In this document: positions 61,136 to 64,000 of the stretch, one piece after another
How positions within the stretch are numbered: the first letter of the stretch is position 1
Layout: every line of letters starts with the position of its first letter
Origin: Flectonema sp. DT1601
Taxonomy: Eukaryota; Euglenozoa; Diplonemea; Diplonemida; Diplonemidae
Assembly (NCBI GenBank): GCA_964019425.1
Contig: OZ025847.1
Location: forward strand, 464,501 to 528,500
DNA: 64,000 nt
Reading direction: 5' to 3'
Notes under the pieces: model-generated
Told to the model about the DNA's origin: nothing
Seen by the model: only the letters and a program-made list of their open reading frames with translations
Databases searched by the model: none
Position numbers and translations under genes: made by a program

Positions 61136-63538
61136 ATGTCAGAAATTCAAGAGGGGCTTACAATAGAAACCATCCTAACAAAGTCACGACGGATTACTCA
61201 ACCTATAATGAGAACTGCTATATCATCTTGTGATGCCTCAACTAACAGGTTCATTAAAAGAAATTGGCAATGGTTTGGATCAGTTTCTATCATTGTGGTA
61301 TGTTCTGACATCATACACTTTCAACCTAACTCAACAGTTCACTTAACACAAATCCTCCAATCAGGTAAAAGGAACATATAATGGTACATTGTGGGTCCAA
61401 TATAAAGGTTGTGAGTATGTAACTCCGTTAGAGAAATCAGATTTATTAGTATGCAAAGTACAGGATCCTGACGTAAATGAGATGTCAATTATTGAAAGTA
61501 GAAAACTTGAGCTTGAAACGATCGTTCCTAAGGTAGGGAATTCATTGTATCATCCGCATGTACTTGGTTTTGATGATCATTACTTATTGGGGATTGTACG
61601 ACGAAGAAAATTTTCATCAAAAGCTTTATCAGAATTTCGTCTTCGTTTCTACGCCTTCCCAGAACACAAGCTACGACACGTAATAATGTGGACTCTTTCA
61701 ATGCATGGCATATCTGTAGTTATCGAGGTATATATATTTTTAATTTTTATTTTCATCTTGAAGACATGAAAGAGAATTGTGCAGCATTTCTTTTTTTCCC
61801 ATCTCTAGAGAACCATAACTTATACCAAAAACAGTCAAACCTATCTAGCTTATTAAAACGATTAGTTGTGGTAGAAGAACTACAAGGGAAGCCATTGTTC
61901 TGTCCAACAGTCGAAGAGTATACGAATTGTCAAAGTAGGAAACTTAGTTTATTAGAACAACAGTCGAGAGAATGTATTCTTCATCAGGAAGAAGCAAATC
62001 TACAGCAGTTGGAAGAAGAGGTTGATAATCTGAGAAAAGTCCATCATCTTCAGAAGCAAAAACAACGAATGCAATGCCGTCAAAAGATTAGTGAAATCAC
62101 AAGCAACGACGAGAAACCGTTTTTTGGTGAAGCAGCTGTGTCGAAAATGATAGATCAGGTTTCAGTTTTATCCCCAACTGGAATATCACCAAAACACAAT
62201 ATTCTTTCTATGACAAGAGTACGAAGGCTACGCAGTGCATGGAGGCCAAGCATCACTAACGCGGATGAAGAGATTCCTTCCAGACGAAGGTCTACGGTCA
62301 TGGGTACTGTCTACCCAATGCACTTCAAATTAAACGACTTACAAACTTCATTAACAACTAATAAAAACATTATCATATTCACCTTACTGGATAGGTCTAC
62401 GGTTTCCCTTAACACAATATTCGACACAAAACTCTTCGGCTACTCATCTGGGGACGTCCTTGAGTACACAACAGGTGATATCTCTGGTCGAAGATGTATC
62501 ATCATAGGTACTTATAACAATCTGTTATACAGATATGAGTATCAAGGACCATCAGGACCGTTTCCCTTTAAGGGAGGAAACTACGATGAGATTAATGACA
62601 TGCATCGTTTAAAGGTTATAGAAACAGGGAAAGCAATACCTGTGTGTTCTGCCTTCCATTTTGTGACTCATTTTGGAGATGTTGTTGTTTTCGATACATC
62701 AGATGATGCTTGTGAAAAGTTTTCAGTTATTCACGGCCAGAGGTATTTCTGTCATGATGGACCTTGTTGTGGAAGGACGATTACTATCATAGGAACACTT
62801 CCTGATGTTGACGGTTCAAAATATATTTGGGTTGCTGAAAACTGGTCAGGTGCGTATCCACTCACACTTGAAAGCAACGGAATAAGTACTTCGGGAGATA
62901 TCTTTAAAGAACACGGACTCGAAATGCTATTTTATAGTAAAGTACCACCTTGGACCAGTGACTCTCCATGTATGAGATATGGCTATAAGTGCGTTGATAT
63001 AAGCTCATTGGCTCACAAGAGGTTTAATATATCCAGGGGCACTCGTTTTCAAATTTCAGGTCATGTTGCTGTCGTGTTGGGTGTTCATAAAGCATCACTT
63101 TTATATTGTTATGTTGGTGATACTAATAGGGTGTTCTCACTTAGTAAAGAAGAAGTGACTCAACTAAAGATAATTAACACGACAAAGACAGCTCCGTCTG
63201 GTAATCAAATTAGCAGTCAAATGGAAGAATATCGTGGAGGGGCATCAAGGAGTTTTCGATTTCTTGGATCAGGAAATCATGTCAATCTATTTGATACTCG
63301 TGATGAGACAGTTAGAACTTTTGGTCTTCGACATGGACAACGGATTCGTACAACTAATTCTAACAGAGAATCCTCTCTCAGTACGATAATTGGTGTTAGA
63401 AATGGACTGATATGGAGACAGGTAGATGGTGATCTTCACGCTACTGCCTGTAACGGAGCTCAAGGAGAAAAAGACATCCAATCCATGTGGTCTCCTCAAT
63501 CAATCGGTTTTGTTAAAGTAACGGAATTCATGGGATGA
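61136..63538 (+). CDS. Large repeat protein B: beta-rich LW-repeats
   Basis: A 762-residue product from exons 61136-61297, 61365-61727 and 61775-63538. It has at least five copies of the same repeat as protein A, for example GRRCIIIGTYNNLLYRY, GRTITIIGTLPDVDGSKYIW and SSLSTIIGVRNGLIWRQ. Several are preceded by an FD(T/S)xDE-like turn and (F)GxxHGQR. A coiled-coil segment (about 225-275) separates the early from the late repeats. The first intron falls inside a repeat and its removal restores the motif (SIIV then KGTYNGTLW). The third exon start is the least certain (AG at 61774 chosen for frame). It may be one gene with A. Function unknown; repeats of this kind probably bind proteins or ligands as an array. 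Confidence 0.6.
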
Positions 63539-64000
63539 TGTTTGTGTTGTGTTATTTACACTTTCGATTTACACAATTTTTTTAATATATCTACGTAGTA
63601 GTTATGTTCTAACCTTTCCCTTGGTGATTATGTTTGTTAAGCTAAAAAAACCATTGTAGGTAATTCAAATATTTATTTTTTTATTTATATTCCCTCTCAG
63701 TTGTAAGATATTAATGCTAGTTTCTATACCTTTCACTCCTTGTTAGGGATGTGATGATAGCAGAGTCTGAGAGCAACAATCAGTTGATTAGTTACCGAAT
63801 GTATTATATGAGTTATTCTTGTCAGCTTTCAAGGGTATGGATGAGTCCTCACCCGCAGCTGACATACGAACATCTGTCCAGTCTTAACATCTGATCTTAG
63901 CAGTGTCACTACTATCGATAAATTATCTTTTTAAACTACTGTGTCCTTACTTACTACACTTGACTTCTCAGGTCTTAGTTGTGTTATCACTCTCGGAAAC
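63539..64000. other. Right-end spacer, 0.46 kb
   Basis: AT-rich at first, then homopolymer-free. A short open frame at 63754-63894 is listed separately. Nothing else is supported; the next gene may begin beyond the window. Confidence 0.6.
63754..63894 (+). CDS. Possible short protein, 46 aa, or first exon
   Basis: The frame begins ATG 63754, shortly after the acceptor-like CACTCCTTGTTAG (63746), and ends TGA 63894. Composition is protein-like (SYRMYYMSYSCQLSR, then HPQLTYEHLSSLNI). A GTATGG after its 27th codon could also be a splice donor. An out-of-frame ATG lies just upstream, so translation is doubtful. Confidence 0.2.
   Translation: MIAESESNNQLISYRMYYMSYSCQLSRVWMSPHPQLTYEHLSSLNI

Noticed and set aside
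63748-63780. C/D box snoRNA-like GTGATGA ... CTGA
   Set aside because: No terminal stem and no second box pair; both motifs are short enough to occur by chance.
63840-63925. U2 snRNA-like GCTAAGATC on the minus strand
   Set aside because: The branch-point-binding sequence GTAGTA and the following conserved U2 stem are not present in the right order.
1-64000. CRISPR arrays, insertion sequences, bacterial operons or ribosome binding sites
   Set aside because: No regularly spaced direct repeats or transposase genes are seen, and splicing shows that this is a eukaryotic genome.

Overview
This is a window of a eukaryotic nuclear genome, most likely from a flagellated protist. Protein genes are broken by short GT-AG introns (34 to 89 nt, usual donor GTATGT). 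The standard code is used, with TAA, TAG and TGA all serving as stops. Spacers are AT-rich and full of long A or T runs, up to A43 at 12614-12656. Flagellate lifestyle is suggested by a kinesin and two WD-repeat proteins that resemble ciliary families. All 24 confident genes lie on the plus strand. Almost every start codon sits 10 to 30 nt after a pyrimidine-preceded AG. That layout is what polycistronic transcription with spliced-leader trans-splicing would give, as in Euglenozoa. I infer a euglenozoan or similar trans-splicing lineage with modest confidence, because no spliced-leader gene is visible.

Layout. 1-2133: 3' part of a class III nucleotide cyclase. 4431-10496: tandem-domain Ras-like GTPase, FKBP15-like protein, and a protein with six copies of an unrecognised W/YC/GTRDP module. 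10497-15719: 5.2 kb gene-poor spacer with a U1-like structured RNA candidate and a mobile-element end. 15720-24863: giant EF-hand/WD40 protein, HEAGH metalloprotease, Gly/Ala-rich hydrophobic protein, SPRY protein and DUF971-like protein. 25471-39632: ornithine decarboxylase, small Tim chaperone (80 aa, two exons), insulysin-like M16 protease, WDR93-like protein, DGAT2-like acyltransferase and double-PH protein. 40999-44074: a short coiled-coil protein and a kinesin. 44738-49818: two nearly identical type I surface proteins in a tandem duplication. 52131-55817: coiled-coil protein, unknown protein and V-ATPase c''-like proteolipid. 56788-63538: one or two genes with at least ten copies of a beta-rich repeat and a possible ADP-ribosyltransferase-like region.

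The genes are functionally mixed (signalling, polyamine synthesis, lipid synthesis, mitochondrial import, proteolysis, motility, vacuolar acidification, cell surface). This fits transcription by position rather than operons of related function. The most unusual items are the uniform acceptor-before-ATG pattern, a short interspersed repeat family found in introns, the U1-like RNA pair, the six-module protein, the surface-protein pair whose differences cluster in the ectodomain, and the large repeat protein at the right end. Product names come from motifs read by eye; no database search was run.
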